DNA of 64,000 nucleotides, taken from the NCBI GenBank assembly GCA_947499725.1, contig CANMPK010000001.1:558001-622000 (forward strand), given 5' to 3'. The position numbers and the translations under genes were made by a program. The stretch comes from an uncultured Paracoccaceae bacterium. Lineage in GTDB: Bacteria; Pseudomonadota; Alphaproteobacteria; Rhodobacterales; Rhodobacteraceae. Positions 36,379-45,575 of this stretch are shown piece after piece. The notes under the pieces are model-generated. The model had not been told where the DNA came from and did no database searches. It worked only from the letters and a program-made list of their open reading frames with translations. Each line of letters begins with the position of its first letter. The first letter of the stretch is position 1.

Positions 36379-37070
36379 TTGCGGATCAAACCGACCAAAC
36401 GGCCTTGAACGCTGACCATATCCGCAGGCAGCTCGCGTGTTTTATACGCAGGGTTCGCAGCCTCTAGGGCAATCATATCCCCCTTGCGGCGATATGTTTT
36501 CAGTGTCGCTTCTTGATCTTCGATCAGCGCCACAACGATATCGCCATTATCCGCCACAGCGGTTTCGCGAATGATCACCACATCGCCGTTGTTAATACCG
36601 GCCTCGATCATCGAGTCGCCCTTAACCTCTAGCGCGTAATGTTGTTTGCCGGTCGACAGCATCTGGCTTGGCACCGCCACATGGTGATGCACATGGCTGA
36701 TCGCCTCAATCGGAACACCGGCAGCAATCTGGCCCATCACAGGCAGTTCCCGCGCAAAGCTTGGCATGGTTTCCGGCGCAGGGGCTGGAGCAGGGGCATC
36801 AGAAACGCCACCATCAATCACCTTAGGTGTGAAACCCGCGCCTTCCGGCGCCATGCCATCTGGCAGTTTCACAATCTCAATCGCGCGGGCGCGATGGGCC
36901 AAGCGGCGGATAAAACCGCGTTCCTCCAAAGCGGTGATCAAACGGTGGATGCCGGACTTAGATCGCAGATCCAGCGCATCCTTCATTTCATCAAAGCTCG
37001 GCGGCACGCCGTCTTTTTGCAGTCGCTTGTGGATAAATTCCAAAAGATCACGTTGTTTTTTGGTCAGCAT
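36372..37070 (-). CDS. lexA: LexA repressor (SOS response)
   Basis: SOS repressor, cleaved when RecA filaments form on DNA damage. 232 residues. N-terminal HTH ([18 protein letters not shown], with [17 protein letters not shown] near 40-56), a linker rich in Ala and Pro, cleavage site Ala-Gly in IAAGVPIEA near 113, catalytic Ser in [13 protein letters not shown] near 152 and Lys in [11 protein letters not shown] near 190. The frame extends upstream, but ATG at 37070 gives the standard start. An exact LexA box is 29 bp upstream, so it represses itself. Convergent and overlapping with comEC. Confidence 0.97.
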   Translation of the reverse strand: MLTKKQRDLLEFIHKRLQKDGVPPSFDEMKDALDLRSKSGIHRLITALEERGFIRRLAHRARAIEIVKLPDGMAPEGAGFTPKVIDGGVSDAPAPAPAPETMPSFARELPVMGQIAAGVPIEAISHVHHHVAVPSQMLSTGKQHYALEVKGDSMIEAGINNGDVVIIRETAVADNGDIVVALIEDQEATLKTYRRKGDMIALEAANPAYKTRELPADMVSVQGRLVGLIRNY

Positions 37071-37098
37071 AGGCTCGCCCTCACCAAGATTTTGGTTT

Positions 37099-37113
37099 GT
37101 TCTACACCTGTTC
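37099..37113 (-). promoter_or_regulatory. LexA (SOS) box upstream of lexA
   Basis: GTTC-TACACCT-GTTC on the plus strand, an exact GTTC-N7-GTTC match, in the 90-bp gap between moeA and lexA. It marks a separate SOS promoter for lexA within an otherwise continuous trp-moa gene row. Confidence 0.9.
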
Positions 37114-37160
37114 TTGTTTTGTGTCAACTCTGCTTTCACATGTTCAAAAGCGCTAAGTCG

Positions 37161-38336
37161 TTACAATGCAATACACCGCATTGGCGCGCCGGCCTTCACA
37201 GGCCCATCATGAGGCGGGCGAATAACCAGAACATTGGCCTCGGCGAGCACTGACAACAGCGCGCTGTCTTGCCGGTCAAACACAGTAACCTTGCCGCCGT
37301 CCAAACGCCCGCGCATATAATGCTCGCGCGGGCCATTCTTGCCCATATCATGAGCCAGCTCGGCCGAGAATTCTTCCGCAGGCGCGGCTTTAAACCCTTG
37401 CATGATCCGCATCACAGGGCCCAGCAGAATAAAGCCGCAGACCATTGCAGACACCGGATTACCTGGCAGCCCAACCATCATCGCGCCATCGCTAAAACGA
37501 CCTGCCATCAACGGTTTCCCCGGACGCATGGCGACTTTGTAAAAGCTACGCGCCATGCCCAGCTCTTGCGCCACTGCGCCGACCAGATCGTGATCGCCTT
37601 CAGAGGCGCCCCCTATCGTCACCACCAAATCCGCGCCCTCGGCCAAACCAAAGACCGTGCGCAAATGTGGCTTGGTGTCTTGCGCAATCGGCAAAACGCG
37701 CACCTCTGCGCCCATGTCTTGCAAAAACGCTTGCAGGCCAAATGTGTTCGATACGATGATCTGATCTTCGCTGGGGCTCTCGCCCGGCATCACCAGCTCA
37801 TCACCAGTCGAGATCAACGCCACCACAGGACGCCGCCGCACAGGCACCTCGGCAATATTCATCGAGGCGAGTAAAGCAATATCCGCAGGGCGCAAAAGCT
37901 TCGGCGCGGCCACCGTATCGCCGACCTTAAAATCAATTCCAATCTCGCGGATGTAATGCGCCTGATCCAGATTGTCGCCAATGGTGATCACATCCCCATC
38001 ACGGCTGACATCTTCTTGAATCACAATGCGATCCGCGCCTTCAGGCACAGGGGCCCCTGTGAAAATACGCACCGCTTGGCCTGCGGCCACCGCGCCATCA
38101 AACCGATGGCCCGCCGCGCTTTCACCAATCACTTGCAAGGTCGCGCCCGTGGCAACATCCGCATTGCGCACCGCATAGCCATCCATCGCAGAGCCCGCAA
38201 AGGGCGGCTGATTGCGCTTGGCCATAACATCCTGCGCCAAAACGCGGCCATTGGCCTTGGCCAAGGGCACGGTTTCCACCTCTAAAGGTGCGGCCAATGC
38301 AAATAGGTGATCCAGAGCCTCTGCGACAGAAATCAT
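37161..38336 (-). CDS. moeA: Molybdopterin molybdenumtransferase
   Basis: Inserts molybdate into adenylated molybdopterin to finish the molybdenum cofactor. 391 residues. Seen: [16 protein letters not shown] near 46-61, [19 protein letters not shown] near 178-196, [17 protein letters not shown] near 244-260 (usual GG.S.GD.D), and [14 protein letters not shown] near 299-312. Overlaps moaC by four bases, so it continues that operon. lexA follows with its own promoter. Confidence 0.96.
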   Translation of the reverse strand: MISVAEALDHLFALAAPLEVETVPLAKANGRVLAQDVMAKRNQPPFAGSAMDGYAVRNADVATGATLQVIGESAAGHRFDGAVAAGQAVRIFTGAPVPEGADRIVIQEDVSRDGDVITIGDNLDQAHYIREIGIDFKVGDTVAAPKLLRPADIALLASMNIAEVPVRRRPVVALISTGDELVMPGESPSEDQIIVSNTFGLQAFLQDMGAEVRVLPIAQDTKPHLRTVFGLAEGADLVVTIGGASEGDHDLVGAVAQELGMARSFYKVAMRPGKPLMAGRFSDGAMMVGLPGNPVSAMVCGFILLGPVMRIMQGFKAAPAEEFSAELAHDMGKNGPREHYMRGRLDGGKVTVFDRQDSALLSVLAEANVLVIRPPHDGPVKAGAPMRCIAL

Positions 38337-38821
38337 TCCGCTTCAAACCGCCCAGATTTTCCGCCATCCTTCAGGATTACGCGGATGCCGCCAATTTCCA
38401 TTTTCTTATCAACGGCTTTGCTCATGTCATAGACGGTCAAAGCTGCGACATTCACCGCCGTCAAAGCTTCCATTTCCACGCCAGTCTGGCCAGTGGTTTT
38501 CACGGTCGCTTCAATCCGCACGCCGGGCAAATCCGCATCCAGCGTCAAATCAACCGAGACTTTGGTGATCGGCAAAGGATGACACAAAGGGATCAGCGTC
38601 GCACATTGCTTGGCCCCCATAATGCCGGCCAATTGCGCCACCGCCAGAACATCGCCCTTTTTCGCAGTGCCGTTTTGCAAAATCTCAAAGGTCGCCGGCT
38701 GCATTTTCACAAAGCCCTCCGCCGTGGCAATGCGATCGGTCACTGACTTCTCAGAGACATCCACCATATGGGCTTCGCCCTTGGCATTAAAATGGGTCAG
38801 TCCGTCCGGAGATTTGCTCAT
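38333..38821 (-). CDS. moaC: Cyclic pyranopterin monophosphate synthase
   Basis: Second half of the first molybdenum-cofactor step, turning the MoaA product into cPMP. 162 residues, full length. [20 protein letters not shown] near 67-86 carries the conserved KxxxxLIPLCHP signature, and [20 protein letters not shown] near 113-132 with the catalytic Lys in YDMSKAVDK just after. Starts on the last base of the trpC stop (TAATG) and ends in a 4-base overlap with moeA. moaA is not in the window. Confidence 0.97.
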   Translation of the reverse strand: MSKSPDGLTHFNAKGEAHMVDVSEKSVTDRIATAEGFVKMQPATFEILQNGTAKKGDVLAVAQLAGIMGAKQCATLIPLCHPLPITKVSVDLTLDADLPGVRIEATVKTTGQTGVEMEALTAVNVAALTVYDMSKAVDKKMEIGGIRVILKDGGKSGRFEAE

Positions 38822-39636
38822 TACATGCCTCCGCCTGGCATCAGCGGGTTGGCCAGAATGCTGCGTGTTGCTTCGGTGACATCCTCTTGACGCATCAGGC
38901 TCTCACCAATCAGGAAAGTACGCGCGCCATAGATGGCCATATCAGATAGGTCAGACGGCGCAGACAAGCCGCTTTCACAGACGATCAGACGATCTTCTGG
39001 CACAGATTTAGACAACACACGGGTTGTGTCCAATGTGGTTTCAAAGGTCTTTAGGTTGCGGTTGTTGATCCCCATCAGAGGGGACTTCAAACGCGAAGCG
39101 CGTTCAAGCTCTTCAGCGTCATGCACTTCCAGCAGAACATCCATGCCCCAATCAAAGGCGCAATCTTCCAGCTCTTGCGCTTGCGCATCGGATACAGATG
39201 CCATGATGATCAGAATACAATCCGCGCCCAAGGCGCGGGCCTCAGCCACTTGATATGTGTCATACATGAAGTCCTTGCGCAGAGCAGGCAGGCTTGTGGC
39301 CTCGCGTGCTTGCACCAAAAACTCTTTCGCGCCTTGGAAAGACGGGGTGTCTGTCAGAACAGACAAACATGTCGCGCCACCGTCTTCATAGGCTTTCGCC
39401 AAAACAGGCGGGTTGAAATCTTCACGGATCAACCCCTTGGATGGGCTGGCTTTCTTCACTTCCGCGATCAAACCATATCCAGTGCGACTGGCTTTCATCA
39501 AAGCATCCGCAAAACCGCGTGTCGGGCTGGCGGCTTTGGCTTCGGCCTCAACGTCAGACAAAGGCTTGGCCGCTTTGTCAGCAGCAACCTCTTCCAGTTT
39601 ATAGGCTTTGATTTTGTCCAAAACGGTTTGGGTCAT
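38821..39636 (-). CDS. trpC: Indole-3-glycerol phosphate synthase
   Basis: Fourth step of tryptophan synthesis. 271 residues, stand-alone TrpC (not fused to TrpF). [20 protein letters not shown] near 58-77 holds the catalytic Lys and phosphate loop; [20 protein letters not shown] near 115 and [18 protein letters not shown] near 184 match the barrel motifs. Overlaps ung by four bases and moaC by one. Confidence 0.97.
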   Translation of the reverse strand: MTQTVLDKIKAYKLEEVAADKAAKPLSDVEAEAKAASPTRGFADALMKASRTGYGLIAEVKKASPSKGLIREDFNPPVLAKAYEDGGATCLSVLTDTPSFQGAKEFLVQAREATSLPALRKDFMYDTYQVAEARALGADCILIIMASVSDAQAQELEDCAFDWGMDVLLEVHDAEELERASRLKSPLMGINNRNLKTFETTLDTTRVLSKSVPEDRLIVCESGLSAPSDLSDMAIYGARTFLIGESLMRQEDVTEATRSILANPLMPGGGM

Positions 39637-40325
39637 GATGCGGTCCAGTCGATTGTCGCTTGGCCACGGGCGGCCAGCCAGTCATTAATACGGGAAAACG
39701 GGCGCGAGCCAAAGAAGCCACGGCGCGCCGAAAGAGGAGACGGGTGCGGGGTTTCGATCAACAGATGATCCCCAGCTTGAATATGTTTCGCAAGGCCCTG
39801 CGCCTGCTTGCCCCACAGCACAAAGGCCGTTGGGCGTTTAGAAACGTCAGCCAGCACCTCATAGGCCAGCCTCTGCCAGCCCAAATCTTTGTGGCCATTG
39901 GCATCGTTGCTTGGCACGGTCAGCACGGTGTTCAGCAACAGAACCCCTTGTTTGGCCCAGCCGCGCAAATCCCCAGTTAAGGGAGCGCTGCCGATATCGC
40001 TGATCATCTCTTTATAGATATTGCCCAAACTGCGCGGCAAAGGGCGCACGTCCGGCTCTACAGAAAAAGACAAACCATTGGCATGGCCTGGCGTCGGGTA
40101 GGGGTCTTGCCCCAAAATCACCACGCGCACATCTTCTGGCGCCACATGATCAAAGGCCGCAAACCGGCGTTCAACGGGAGGCAAAACCCGCCGCTCTTCC
40201 AGCGCGAGCGCGGCATTGATCTGCGGAAGCTGCTCGGTAAAGAAGGGCAGATGATCCCATGCTTTCGGTGGCTTCATGTCTGCCACCGCTGGCTTTGCTT
40301 CAGTGGGAAAAGCGATCTCGCTCAT
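39633..40325 (-). CDS. ung: Uracil-DNA glycosylase
   Basis: Removes uracil from DNA, arising from cytosine deamination or dUTP use. 230 residues. Family 1 motifs: [20 protein letters not shown] near 65-84 with the catalytic Asp, and [20 protein letters not shown] near 191-210 with the catalytic His. It is embedded in the trp operon with 4-base overlaps to both trpD and trpC, so translation is coupled although the function is unrelated. Confidence 0.96.
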   Translation of the reverse strand: MSEIAFPTEAKPAVADMKPPKAWDHLPFFTEQLPQINAALALEERRVLPPVERRFAAFDHVAPEDVRVVILGQDPYPTPGHANGLSFSVEPDVRPLPRSLGNIYKEMISDIGSAPLTGDLRGWAKQGVLLLNTVLTVPSNDANGHKDLGWQRLAYEVLADVSKRPTAFVLWGKQAQGLAKHIQAGDHLLIETPHPSPLSARRGFFGSRPFSRINDWLAARGQATIDWTAS

Positions 40326-41344
40326 GCGACCGCCGTTGTCGCTTTCACAAGCGCATCCAACTTGGCCAAAGCGGCACCGCTTGCGATGCTTTCTTTCGCC
40401 ATTTCAACGCCTTGCGGCAGATCATTCACTTTGCCAGCAATCATCAAAGCCGCGGCAGAGTTCAGCAGAACCGCATCACGGTAGGCCCCAGTTTCGCCTT
40501 CCAGCACCGCACGCAACGCCTTGGCGTTATGCTCTGGCGAGCCACCAACGGTCTCCTCAAACGGATGCACCGGCAGGCCAGCCTCTTCAGGATGCACTTC
40601 GATGTCAGATACAACGCCATCCTCACCCAAAGCCGCCACATAGCTCACGCCTGTGATGGTCAGTTCGTCTGTGCCGTCAGAGCCATGTACAACCCAAGCC
40701 TTTTCAGACCCAAGCGCGCCCAGCACTTCGGCCATCGGACGGATTTTCTCTTTAGAGAACGCACCGGTCAACTGACGCTTCACCCCAGCAGGGCTGGTCA
40801 GCGGGCCCAGAATGTTAAAGATCGTACGCGTGCCAAGCACCGCACGCACCGGCATCACGTATTTCATGCCCGGATGATGCACCGGCGCCATCAAGAAACC
40901 CACGCCAATCTCGGCCACAGCTTTTTCCATCGCTGCCGCGCCCACCATCACATCAATGCCAAGCGCAGATTGCACATCTGCCGTGCCAGATTTCGAGGTG
41001 ATATTGCGGTTGCCATGTTTCGCCACCGGCACGCCAGCGCCCGCCACCGTAAAGATCGAGGCTGTGGAAATATTCAGCGTATGTTTGCCAGAACCGCCTG
41101 TGCCCACGATATCAATCGTGCCCTTAGGGGCAGTCACCTTAACAGAGCGATCCCGCATCACCGCTGCCGCCGCCGCGATTTCATCCACGCTTTCACCGCG
41201 CGTGCGCATCGCAATCAAAATCGCCGCGACCTGTGCAGGGTCTGCCTTGCCCTCAAAGATCTCGCCAAAGGCCACTTCGGCCTCAGCACGGCTGAGTGGG
41301 CCATTGGCCGCATTGTGAATAATCGGAAGAAGCAGATCACTCAT
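40322..41344 (-). CDS. trpD: Anthranilate phosphoribosyltransferase
   Basis: Second step of tryptophan synthesis: anthranilate plus PRPP. 340 residues. PRPP-binding loop [19 protein letters not shown] near 78-96 (the usual GTGGDG has Ser here), [16 protein letters not shown] near 107-122 and [19 protein letters not shown] near 168. Overlaps trpG and ung by four bases each. Confidence 0.96.
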   Translation of the reverse strand: MSDLLLPIIHNAANGPLSRAEAEVAFGEIFEGKADPAQVAAILIAMRTRGESVDEIAAAAAVMRDRSVKVTAPKGTIDIVGTGGSGKHTLNISTASIFTVAGAGVPVAKHGNRNITSKSGTADVQSALGIDVMVGAAAMEKAVAEIGVGFLMAPVHHPGMKYVMPVRAVLGTRTIFNILGPLTSPAGVKRQLTGAFSKEKIRPMAEVLGALGSEKAWVVHGSDGTDELTITGVSYVAALGEDGVVSDIEVHPEEAGLPVHPFEETVGGSPEHNAKALRAVLEGETGAYRDAVLLNSAAALMIAGKVNDLPQGVEMAKESIASGAALAKLDALVKATTAVA

Positions 41345-41922
41345 GCCGGCACCTTCATCATATCCAGAAAGTTCTGCAACATGGCGTGGCCATGCTCAGA
41401 CGCAATGGATTCAGGGTGGAACTGACAGCCCTGAATTGGCAGCTCTTTATGCTGCAAACCCATGATGGTGCCGTCTTCCAATTCTGCGGTCACTTCCAGA
41501 CAATCTGGCAGGGTTTCACGCTCGACGATCAAAGAATGATAGCGCGTCGCTTCAAACGGACTTGGCAGGCCTTTGAACAGGCCTTTGTCCGTGTGGTGCA
41601 TCGTGCCCATCTTGCCATGCACAATCTCATGACAGCGGATTACATTGCCGCCAAAGGCCTGACCAATCGATTGATGGCCCAAACACACGCCCATCAGCGG
41701 CGTTTTCGTTTCCGCAGCCGCCTCGACCAATGACAGGCAAATGCCCGCATCATCCGGCGTACAAGGCCCAGGGGACAAAAGAATCCCCTCTGGTTTCAGC
41801 GCCATCGCTTCCTGAGTGTTCAGCGCATCGTTACGCCAGACCTTCACGTCAGCCCCAAGTTCCCCCAGATAATGCACCAGGTTGTAGGTAAAGCTGTCGT
41901 AATTATCGATCAAAAGCAGCAT
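41341..41922 (-). CDS. trpG: Anthranilate synthase component II (glutamine amidotransferase)
   Basis: Supplies ammonia from glutamine to TrpE in the first committed step of tryptophan synthesis. 193 residues from the ATG at 41922, giving [20 protein letters not shown]. Catalytic triad seen: Cys in [16 protein letters not shown] near 79, His and Glu in [14 protein letters not shown] near 170-172. The long upstream frame has no homology or RBS support. First gene of trpG-trpD-ung-trpC-moaC-moeA; trpE is 2.1 kb away on the same strand, with two plus-strand genes between. Confidence 0.94.
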   Translation of the reverse strand: MLLLIDNYDSFTYNLVHYLGELGADVKVWRNDALNTQEAMALKPEGILLSPGPCTPDDAGICLSLVEAAAETKTPLMGVCLGHQSIGQAFGGNVIRCHEIVHGKMGTMHHTDKGLFKGLPSPFEATRYHSLIVERETLPDCLEVTAELEDGTIMGLQHKELPIQGCQFHPESIASEHGHAMLQNFLDMMKVPA

Positions 41923-42100
41923 AGCGTCACACATTTTCATAGTCAGAGTAAGAACGGGGTAGGAACCCAGCCCATGGTCGGGGTATACATGGACAGGCTT
42001 GGCCGAAAGGGTCAAGGGGCGGGGGCAGCCGCCAGATAAAAAAGACGATGAAAAACACACTGATGTTGTGATTTTAGGGGCAAAGACAGGGGCACTGACA

Positions 42101-43477
42101 ATGTTGCGTGGAATTATTACCGGTTTCTTTTTCGGCGGGGTCTTAGGCTTGATGGTCGCTGGGGTGGCCTCTTTGCTCTATCCGCTGCCGTCAACAATCA
42201 CGACGGAAACCACCGTTGCCGATGCCTCTGCGCAGCCAGAAGCGCCCACTGGGCAGGGGATTGAAAACGCCTCCGCCACTGATGCACCGGTCAATGCAGA
42301 TGCCAATGCGCAAAGCCCTGCTCCGGTAGATGGCGCAGATGCTGCTCCGAATGCAGATCAAGCCTCAGCGCCTAAACCTTCGCCCGCGACAATAGATCAA
42401 ACACAAGCGGCTCCTGCGGCCGAGGGCAATTTGGATGTCGCTGTTGATGATGTATCGCCAGTCTTCCCAAACCCTCAAGCCCGCCCGATCACAGAGCCTG
42501 GCACAGATGATGAGCCTTCTATTTCCGTAGATCCGGCACAGCCCCAAAGCCCAGATGCGCCCGACGCCACGGCCTTCACGACTCCAGAGCGTACAGAAGA
42601 ACCGGTTGCCTCTGACAGTGAAACGCCAGCCGAACAACCAAACGTTCAAGACACGGCCGAAGCGCCAAGCCAGCCTGCAGTCAACTCTTTCCAGACCTCC
42701 AGCACAGACCTGACAGCCCGCGAAGACACGCGCGTTTCAAATCGTCTGCCAAGTGTTGATGGTGCTGACGAGACAGCTTCTGAGATCACTGAAGACACCC
42801 AAGCCGCAGGCGCGCTCGCGCGCAATGCGCAACAAGTGGCGCTAGATGAGAGCAAGCCACTGATCTCAGTGATCTTGATGGATGACCCATCGGCCTCTGT
42901 TGACCTTGCAACGCTTGCCAATTTCCCAATGCCGATCAGCGTCGCCGTAAACGCGCTGTCCAGTGATGCCTCTGAACGTGCCGCGGCCTATCGTGCTTTG
43001 GGCCTAGAGGTCTTCGCAATCGTAGACTTGCCAGAAGGCGCCAGCCCCTCTGATGTGGAAATCAATGTAGCGTCGCAACTGTCCGTGGTGCCTGAAGCGG
43101 TTGGAGTGCTGGAAGGTCTCGCAGGCGGTCTGCAGGAAAACCGCAGCGTGTCAGAGCAGGTGATTGCCTCATTGCTAGAGACAGGGCATGGCCTGCTGAT
43201 GCAGCCCAAAGGCCTGAACACAGCGCAAAAGCTTGCAGCCCGTGAGGGGGTACCGTCGCTCACCATTTTCCGCGATTTTGACAACGCGGGCCAAACCGAA
43301 GTCGTGATGCGTCGTTTCTTGGATCAAGCCGCTTTCAAAGCAGGTCAAACCAATGGGGTGGTTATGCTGGGCCGCGTTGCGCCAACAACCATCGCTGCAT
43401 TGGCCAGCTGGGCCCTTCAAGATCGCGCCAGCACCGTCAGCATCGCGCCAGTCTCAGCAACTTTGATGGCGCAGTAA
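42101..43477 (+). CDS. Divergent polysaccharide deacetylase family protein
   Basis: 458 residues from ATG 42101 (the frame opens at 41999, but this start places a membrane anchor, [20 protein letters not shown], right at the N-terminus). A low-complexity acidic Ala/Pro/Asp-rich stretch follows (about 35-235). The C-terminal domain (about 245-458) matches divergent polysaccharide deacetylase (DUF610-type): [20 protein letters not shown] near 249, [10 protein letters not shown], and [14 protein letters not shown] near 384. Members lack a full metal site and their substrate is unknown. Periplasmic, membrane-tethered. Divergent from trpG. Confidence 0.8.
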   Translation: MLRGIITGFFFGGVLGLMVAGVASLLYPLPSTITTETTVADASAQPEAPTGQGIENASATDAPVNADANAQSPAPVDGADAAPNADQASAPKPSPATIDQTQAAPAAEGNLDVAVDDVSPVFPNPQARPITEPGTDDEPSISVDPAQPQSPDAPDATAFTTPERTEEPVASDSETPAEQPNVQDTAEAPSQPAVNSFQTSSTDLTAREDTRVSNRLPSVDGADETASEITEDTQAAGALARNAQQVALDESKPLISVILMDDPSASVDLATLANFPMPISVAVNALSSDASERAAAYRALGLEVFAIVDLPEGASPSDVEINVASQLSVVPEAVGVLEGLAGGLQENRSVSEQVIASLLETGHGLLMQPKGLNTAQKLAAREGVPSLTIFRDFDNAGQTEVVMRRFLDQAAFKAGQTNGVVMLGRVAPTTIAALASWALQDRASTVSIAPVSATLMAQ

Positions 43478-43570
43478 TCCCGCGGTTGCTCTGAAGGGAT
43501 TACCATCTAATGGATGTATGCCCAAAGCTTAGGCTTTGGGCCCACGCTCTGCTCAACGAAAGGCGCACCC

Positions 43571-44014
43571 ATGAAGATTGATTGGCAACGGGCTGCCGCC
43601 TATCTGGTTGTCGTTGACGCGCAGCAGCAGATCTTGCTCACACAATTCAGCAAAGCCGGCCATCCCAAGTCTGGCGCTTGGACCTTACCGGGCGGTGGCA
43701 TGGAGTGGGGCGAACAGGCCCACGAAACAGCGCTACGAGAGCTGAAGGAAGAAACAGGCCTCACTGCGGATTTGGGACCATTGTTGGGAACAATGTCAGA
43801 GTGGTTTGACGACAAAACCTCAGGCGATAGGCAACGCGGCCTCGCGCTGCGCCTGATATTTGCAGCAACGCACCATCCAGGCGATCTGAAAACAGATTTC
43901 AGCGATGATGACACAACTATCGCGGCCCGCTGGTTTCCAATCAGCTACATCCAACACTTAAAGCGGGTCGAGCTCGTCGACTTCGGCCTGTCACTTTGGC
44001 AGCCTGATCTTTAA
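43571..44014 (+). CDS. NUDIX hydrolase
   Basis: 147-residue hydrolase of nucleoside diphosphates linked to another moiety. Full Nudix box GGGMEWGEQAHETALRELKEETGL (its 24 residues at about 39-62; shown by key elements G-x5-E-x7-RELxEExGL). ATG at 43571 follows AAAGG and begins MKIDWQRAAAYLVVV. The substrate cannot be told. It stands between trpG-side and trpE genes on the opposite strand, 38 bp from the trpE stop. Confidence 0.88.
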   Translation: MKIDWQRAAAYLVVVDAQQQILLTQFSKAGHPKSGAWTLPGGGMEWGEQAHETALRELKEETGLTADLGPLLGTMSEWFDDKTSGDRQRGLALRLIFAATHHPGDLKTDFSDDDTTIAARWFPISYIQHLKRVELVDFGLSLWQPDL

Positions 44015-44052
44015 GGCAGCCACCAAAGCTTGCAGCCAATCAGTCAAAGACC

Positions 44053-45564
44053 TTAGCCGTTGCCGTGATCGTCAAACCGGCCCGCATCTTCCGCAGCACG
44101 GCGGATCGCGTTGGATTTATGCACGGTCTCCATATATTCCGCCTCTGGGTCGCTGTCGTAAACAACGCCGCCACCGGCTTGAATATAAAGCTTCTGATCT
44201 TTCACAATCGCCGTGCGCAGCGCGATACACATATCCATATCGCCGCCCGCACTGAAATAGCCAACACCGCCGCCATAAACGCCGCGCTTTTCAGGTTCCA
44301 GTTCGTCGATGATTTCCATCGCACGCACCTTCGGCGCACCAGAAACCGTGCCCGCTGGCATGCCCGCAAAGAAGGCGCTCAACGCGTCTTGATCTTCGGC
44401 CAGCTCACCCACCACGTTGGATACAATATGCATCACATGGGAATAGCGCTCGATGATGAATTCTTCGGTTGGCTTTACAGTGCCGATCTTAGAGACCTTA
44501 CCCGTATCGTTGCGGCCCAGATCCAGCAGCATCAGATGTTCTGCCAGCTCTTTCTTGTCTGCCAGCAAATCCGCCTCATTGGCGCGATCTTCTTCCGGCG
44601 TCGCCCCACGTGGACGCGTGCCCGCGATCGGACGAATGGTCACCTCATTACCAAAGACACGCACCAGAATTTCTGGAGACGCACCAATCACCTGATAGCC
44701 GCCAAAGTTGAAATAGAACATGAACGGCGACGGGTTCGTGCGGCGTAGCGAGCGATACAAAGAAAACGGAGGCTGCGGGAAATCATGTGTCCAGCGCTGC
44801 GAGGGCACCACTTGGAAGATGTCACCGGCCTTGATGTAATCCTTGGCCTTTTCCACTGCGGCCAAATAACCTTCTTTGGTGAAGTTGCTGACCGGATCAC
44901 CCACGGCAACCTCGTCACCCATCTCACGCGCAGCTTGCGGCATCGCGCGTTCCAGATCACGGACCGCATCCATCACACGCTCAGCCGCCTGTGCATAGGC
45001 CGCACGGGCCGATTGCCCCTCAGACACCCAAGCAGGGGAGACAACTGTTACCTCACCCTTCACACCGTCCAGCACAGCCACCACAGACGGGCGCATCATG
45101 CAGGCATCGGGCAGACCCAAGGGATCAGGGTTCACATTCGGCAGATGTTCCACCAAGCGGATCGTGTCATAGCCCAAGAAGCCAAACAGGCCAGCAGAGG
45201 CTTGCGGCAGATCTTCCGGCAAATCGATTTTGCTGTCCGCGATCAAAGCGCGCAGATTATCCAGCGGGTTGCCATCCTGCGCCTCAAACGCATCCCCATC
45301 AAAGCGCGCTTGGCGATTGATACGGCTCTTTTCGCCATGGCATTGCCAGATCAGATCAGGCTTCATTCCAATGATGGAATAGCGCCCACGCACCTCGCCG
45401 CCGGTGACGGATTCCAGCATGAACGCATCACGCTTGGCCCCCGTCAGCTTCAGCATCAAGGACACTGGCGTGTCCAAATCCGCCGCCAGTCGCGTGTAAA
45501 CCACCTGGTTCTGGCCAGCCTCATAGGCCGCCTTAAAGGTCTCGAAATCAGGAACCAATGCCAT
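44053..45564 (-). CDS. trpE: Anthranilate synthase component I
   Basis: Chorismate to anthranilate with TrpG. 503 residues. N-terminal Trp-feedback site LKLTGAKRDAFMLESVTGGE near 38-57 (LES motif). Chorismate-binding motifs: PSPFMFYFNFGGYQVIGASP near 280-299, RPIAGTRPRGATPEEDRANE near 318-337, HLMLLDLGRNDTGKVSKIG near 348, and SGAPKVRAMEIIDELEPEKR near 423. Preceded by the PpiD-like gene with only 11 bp between, so they share a transcript and no trp attenuator fits in front. Confidence 0.97.
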   Translation of the reverse strand: MALVPDFETFKAAYEAGQNQVVYTRLAADLDTPVSLMLKLTGAKRDAFMLESVTGGEVRGRYSIIGMKPDLIWQCHGEKSRINRQARFDGDAFEAQDGNPLDNLRALIADSKIDLPEDLPQASAGLFGFLGYDTIRLVEHLPNVNPDPLGLPDACMMRPSVVAVLDGVKGEVTVVSPAWVSEGQSARAAYAQAAERVMDAVRDLERAMPQAAREMGDEVAVGDPVSNFTKEGYLAAVEKAKDYIKAGDIFQVVPSQRWTHDFPQPPFSLYRSLRRTNPSPFMFYFNFGGYQVIGASPEILVRVFGNEVTIRPIAGTRPRGATPEEDRANEADLLADKKELAEHLMLLDLGRNDTGKVSKIGTVKPTEEFIIERYSHVMHIVSNVVGELAEDQDALSAFFAGMPAGTVSGAPKVRAMEIIDELEPEKRGVYGGGVGYFSAGGDMDMCIALRTAIVKDQKLYIQAGGGVVYDSDPEAEYMETVHKSNAIRRAAEDAGRFDDHGNG

Positions 45565-45575
45565 AGTCTATCTCT

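Noticed and set aside
41943-41990. 15-codon frame with one Trp codon upstream of trpG as a Trp leader
   Set aside because: Only one Trp codon, no RBS and no attenuator hairpins; likely chance.
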